A stretch of DNA of 64,000 nt from Mercurialis annua (lineage: Eukaryota; Streptophyta; Magnoliopsida; Malpighiales; Euphorbiaceae). Positions within the stretch are counted from its first letter, which is position 1. Every line of letters begins with the position of its first letter. The position numbers were made by a program, and so were the translations under genes. The notes below the pieces were generated by a model. That model was not told the origin of the DNA. It ran no database searches and saw only the letters and a program-made list of their open reading frames with translations. Positions 59,742 to 64,000 of the stretch are shown piece after piece. Where the stretch lies: the NCBI RefSeq assembly GCF_937616625.2, contig NC_065571.1:27912201-27976200 (forward strand), written 5' to 3'.

Positions 59742-60880
59742 AATGGAAATAATAACTTGTTGTGACAAATTAATTTTGTTATAGCTGACTAATTATAATG
59801 ACAATTAATTTCGTCACGTTATGATAAATTACTTCGTGTGATAAATTAAATTTGTCACCGCTAACAACTTATAATGACAATTAATTTCGTCACGTTATGA
59901 TATATTACTTGTTGTGATAAATTAAATTTGTCACCGTTGACAAATTATAATGACAATTAATTTCGTCACATTATGATAAATTACTTGTTGTGATAAATTA
60001 TTTTTGTCACAGTTAACTAATTATAATGACAATTAATTTCGTCACGTTATGATAACTTACTTGTTGTGATAAATTAAATTTGTCACCGTTGACAAATTAT
60101 AATGACAATTAATTTTGTCACGTTATGATAAATTACTTATTGTGATAAATTAAATTTGTCACCGTTGACAAATTATAATGACAATTAATTTCGTCACATT
60201 ATCATAAATTTCGTGTTGTGATAAATTAAATTTATCACAACTAACTAATTATAATGACAATTAATTTCGTCACGTTATGTTAAATAATTTCGTGTTGTGA
60301 TAAATTAAATTTATCACAACTAACTAATTATAATGACAATTAATCTCGTCACATTATGTTAAATGACTTGTTGTGATAAATTAAATTTATCACAGCTAAT
60401 TAATTATTATGGCAATTAATTTCTTCACTTTATGATAGATTACTTGGATAAATATTTTTTTGTCACTTCACAATCCTTTTGTCACTAATAACTCGGCGTA
60501 TGTTCTGACAAATGTATATTAATTGTGATAAATATGGTTTTGTCACCATATAATCTTTTTGTCACTAATAACTCGGTATATGTAGTGACAAATTTATATG
60601 AATTGTGATAAATATTTTTTTGTCACGTTTTTAGCGTTTTATCACTAGAAGTCGATGTATATTACGACAAATTTTGACAACATTTGATTACTTGTGATAT
60701 ACATTTTCGTCACAATAAATATGAATGTGACAACACAATTTTATCACAATAGAAAATTTATGGTGACAAACTATAAAATGGACTTATTGTGGCTTGTTTG
60801 TTGTGACCAACAAAATTTGTCATAAAGTAGTCACAATAACGTTGTTGTGACAAATTTTGGGCTTAACGTGATAAATTTAG
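59742..60880. repeat. CACTA 3' subterminal repeat region
   Basis: About eight or nine tandem units of ~76 bp from about 59754 to 60420 each contain TTGTGATAAATTAAATTTGT, a GTTGACAAATTATAATGACA-type part and ATTTCGTCACGTTATGATAA. 60420-60880 has looser TTTTGTCAC and TTGTGACAAA units. They match the motif of the 5' subterminal region but are far more regular. Confidence 0.9.
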
Positions 60881-60911
60881 TTCGTCCCCACAAGCCTAAT
60901 TTTTTGTAGTG
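60881..60911 (-). repeat. CACTA right terminal inverted repeat
   Basis: The reverse strand begins CACTACAAAAAATTAGGC. The forward strand ends TTTTTTGTAGTG at 60911 and is followed by the TGT duplication. Confidence 0.92.
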
Positions 60912-61011
60912 TGTGTTTTCAATCATGTCTTTCATGCTTTCTATGGCATACTATATGCTGGGTCTGCGCACAATTATACTTCCAAACGAAATCTCAAAGC
61001 TTTATTTCTTT
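60912..61011. other. Flank of the CACTA insertion site
   Basis: Starts with the right TGT duplication (60912-60914). It continues the sequence interrupted after 18918. No gene is seen. Confidence 0.6.
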
Positions 61012-63928
61012 TGTAAACACCATAAGTCAACTCAGATCGGAACTTCTATGACATTTTAACTTTTCTTTATTTGGCTTTTTATCAATCTTATTGGTGTATT
61101 TTATCCTTGTTCTCTATCTTCCTATCACATACTATCAAGCTATGTTGAGGGCATAGCTTAGGTTATTCAGGCATATTTGACATTTTCTAGAGTATGTCGA
61201 ACTCTTTTAATGTATGTTCGATGTGTGTTCAATGTATGTTCTCTATGTTTTGTGTTCCCTTCCTAAAGGAATATCTTAGGTTATGCACCTAGGTTCTCAT
61301 TCTTCCTAGTGCATCGTCTATTCGATAACGATCTATCTCTGATACGATACGTCTATACCATAATGGCTTGCCTTATTGGCCAAACCATAGCTACTATAAG
61401 AAATGTGATAGCACAAAGCATATGCATCGTACTTGGGGGTGCTTGACTAGATTCGCCCCGTTCACGAATAACTATTCCTGATCGGCGACCTTTGATTCGC
61501 TTCGGGCTATTTCTGGTATACGGGAGTGTGAGCGGAGCGGGGGCCGCTCGCCCAAGGCGTATGGCTGACTTCGCGATCTGGAAATGGTTTGAAATATGGA
61601 GTCGCCACCTAATTCAACTAGGAAATCCCTTTTAATCGACTGGATAGCCTTACTCGCCTCCGGTAATACTATCGTGCATCGGACCAAAGATAAGGGTTCG
61701 TGGACCTCCCCGAGTCTCATGTGCTTGGCTTATCTGTTACCGGCTTTATTTTTTGGAAATATTCGTTGTATATCTCATCTCAACAGTATATGCAGTTCAC
61801 AGGATATGAAAGCTGTAAATAAACAGTGATGAAAGTAGTAAACACGTTTGACGCGCATATGACTCGATCTGGACCGGCATTTAAGGCAAGTAGCAGGTAC
61901 TCCTAAGCATACATCTAACCTTAGAGGTTTCTAGCAAATAGTCATAAGTCTGGCTGGTCTGGATTGATTACATGCACAAAGCCTAAAACCGGATGTATAA
62001 GCGTGATTTGATTGATTTTATTAGGTGAGTCTTGAAAAACCTATATAACCGTTACTACTTTTTCGTATTAGTCCTACGATGTCTAAGTGATGGGCTGGAT
62101 TTGCATTAATGGTTCAATTTTAGGTGATTAGTCCTTTGACTGGTTATTATTGGATTTGGATGCTTTTGGAAAGCAGTAAACAGTATCAGCATGCTCAAGG
62201 GCAGTTCGGTATACATACAAGGTTAGATATACTTTTAAACCTCGTTGACTTTGAGTGCCTGACACTCGTGCGGGTTTTGACCATCGGTCTGGTCAGAATT
62301 GGCTTTCGATCAGATCACGAGAGTTGTGCGTCTCGTCAATCAAGTTCTATTGGTTTGATCCGGAGTCGATTCCGAGTTTGGGTTAGCCCGGAATCGGCTC
62401 TGGAAGTTGGTGGTTTGTTGGGCCTCAGGCTCGTGGGCCCGGTTTATACACTATGTTACATATTTGGACTTCTGAATCCGTTTTATATTGGGTCTGGCCC
62501 GATATATTACAAAATATTTAACTACATTAAATTTTCTACGTCAGGGTTCAAACTGGGACTGATTTGGAGTCCAGATGGGCCTAGAAACGCGTTTTGAAGA
62601 TCGGATCGATGTCTGGAAGATCTAGGAAGCAAGTCTGGGAGCTGCGAGAGGAAGAACACGGTGCCGGTTCATAGTGCCTGTGCCGGCAATTTAAGGCGGC
62701 GCCGCCGCCGGTTTATTGCGGCGGCGCAGTCAGTTGCAGCGGCGGCGGCAGTTCTTCGACAACAGTTCTGGGATTTTTGTTTTGCTTCGTTCTCACTCGT
62801 TTTAGCTCCGCATAAAATCGAACAAGGAATCCAAAAAAACACATAATCGAAGTGTTTTAAGCTCATCTAAACGAATTTATTTTGCTGGGCAGCAACTATT
62901 TTTAGGGTTTATTCATAGCAAAAATTACACAAAAACACCTAGAAACATCCATTCTAAGGTACTTAATCTATTGTTTTCTGATTCTGAGCATTAGAAACAG
63001 CTAATTATAGTGATTAACATGCTTTTTCATAAAATTTTATGGCGATTGGTAATTTAATAATTAAGCTATTCATGGCAATTCTATAACTAAAATTAACACA
63101 CAAGCTAGCAATACATCCTAAAACATGCAATTACTGCAATTGTGATATTTTATGATATGTCAAATAAAAGGAATTATGATAGAGGGTCCTCAAAAATACC
63201 GTTCTTAGTCCTTGGCTGGCGAAGTGGATGCGGAATCCAGCTTCGAATCTGTGCAGGGCTTGCGTTCTTGGAGAATCATTACGTGTTTAGTGTTTTCAGG
63301 ACTGGATTTAATATGTGTGTATGTGAGGTGGCCGAATTTTCTGTCTGTCTGTCTAGGGTTTCTGTGCCACTTGGTATGATTTCTAGGGTTTGTGTGCCAC
63401 CTTCAGCTACGCTGGCTTAAGGCTGTATTTATAGGGATTAGGGGTGACCTAGGGTTTGGTTAGAGTCTTCTAGGGTTTAAACTGTTAAGTGATAATCCAT
63501 TAGGTATTAAGATTAGCTTTAAACTCTATTTAATTAATTAAATTCGGATTTTGACTTGCTAGCTAAGTAAAAAGGTGCTAAAAGTCTATTTTAGTGCCTG
63601 GAAGTGCTAAAAAAGGCTACTAAGGTCCTATGGGTTTGGTTAAGGTCAATTTCAGTCCGTCAAACTTGCAAATTAGCCCATAAACTTCTAAGATATGGCA
63701 ATTATTCCAATTTCTAGACTTAGATTACAATCTCTTTGGATTTTTATGGGCTATACACGCCAAATTACGTTTTGATCCTCCAAGTTTACAACTGTGCACA
63801 TATTACGCCTGTTTAGATTCCAGCAAGCAAATCAAAAGCTCGTCACCCGGACAGATTTCTCTGGAAATCATCATTGGATGCTTCAGTTCCTTATCACTTT
63901 TTACCTGTCCGAAAAATAGGTGTCTACA
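61012..63928 (+). repeat. Possible long LTR (2917 bp) of an element running off the right edge
   Basis: The left end TGTAAACACC and the right end GGTGTCTACA form an inverted terminal pair (9 of 10) of the TG...CA type. The block at about 61600 (GGAGTCGCCACC) and the end followed by GTTTGCCCC recall sequences I associate with long plant LTR elements. No 5-bp duplication is present, which fits an LTR whose element continues rightwards, but no clear primer site follows. A GC-rich GGCGGC repeat lies at 62690-62755. ORFs of 157 and 92 codons inside show no domain and I do not call them genes. Confidence 0.3.
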
Positions 63929-64000
63929 GTTTGCCCCCACTTTAACGAGAATTGATGAAGTAGGTCAATTTTTGTTAAAGAAGAGACTTGCTATTAGACG

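Larger units (their letters stand above)
18919..60911 (+). mobile_element. Giant CACTA (En/Spm) DNA transposon containing nested retrotransposons
   Basis: The left end reads CACTACAAAACATTTGG and the right end, on the other strand, CACTACAAAAAATTAGG. The match continues for about 30 bases with a few mismatches. TGT flanks both sides (18916-18918 and 60912-60914), the 3-bp duplication expected of CACTA elements. Both ends carry subterminal TTGTGACAAA / TTTGTCACAA repeats. The interior holds a TNP2-type transposase and a TNPA-like gene, the two En/Spm proteins, on the + strand, plus an antisense ULP1-type gene and an Athila-related ORF. The span is 41,993 bp; subtracting the Tat-like insertion (which includes the Athila element) leaves about 19.45 kb. 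All transposition genes are broken, so this copy would need help to move. Confidence 0.93.

Noticed and set aside
62124..62597. 157-codon ORF in the right flank
   Set aside because: No recognisable domain or coding-type composition; lies in probable LTR sequence.

Overview
The window is plant nuclear DNA made almost entirely of transposable elements nested in one another. It suggests an angiosperm, probably a dicot with a repeat-rich genome. Reasons: AT-rich spacers, GT-AG introns, CCCTAAA telomere-type repeats, plant-specific Ty3/gypsy lineages (Tekay-like chromovirus, Athila-like, Tat-like), and a CACTA (En/Spm) transposon with a TNP2-type transposase. I see no host single-copy gene that I can support, and no tRNA, rRNA or CRISPR.

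Layout. (1) 1-12450: a Tekay-like chromovirus LTR retrotransposon with its 5' LTR cut by the window edge. Its gag-pol frame has eleven stops, and it is split by a 3.4-kb solo LTR (3977-7367, target duplication TTCTT). (2) 12456-13195: remnant with GCGACGGAT palindromes. (3) 13200-18465: a minisatellite of ~59-bp monomers organised into a higher-order repeat of about 2.0-2.2 kb. (4) 18919-60911: one very large CACTA transposon of 41,993 bp, about 19.45 kb once later insertions are removed. It has ~30-bp imperfect inverted ends starting CACTACAAAA, a TGT target duplication, and subterminal repeats built on TTGTGACAAA. It carries a decayed TNP2 transposase (+), an antisense ULP1/DUF1985 peptidase gene (-), an ORF related to the Athila accessory ORF (+) and a decayed TNPA-like gene (+). 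(5) Inside the CACTA, at 32788-55322, is a Tat-like retrotransposon (target duplication TTTAT) with two in-frame mini-introns in pol and an antisense gene upstream of its 3' LTR. (6) Inside the Tat element, at 35289-48135, is a nearly intact Athila-like element (target duplication AGATA) whose 1617-bp LTRs differ at two positions by eye. (7) 60912-64000: flanking DNA with a possible long LTR running off the right edge.

Order of events in the nest: CACTA first, then Tat (LTRs differ by four substitutions and a TA-repeat length change), then Athila. In the CACTA, TNP2 would be the catalytic transposase and the TNPA-like protein the end-binding partner; both are broken here, so the copy is probably non-autonomous. 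Why such elements carry a SUMO-type peptidase gene and an Athila-related ORF is unknown. The most unusual signals are the size and cargo of the CACTA, the two splice-competent introns inside an otherwise open retroviral-type pol, the higher-order minisatellite, and recurrent TCGAGTT clusters placed at the gene boundaries of the CACTA. All comparisons were by eye; no database search was run.
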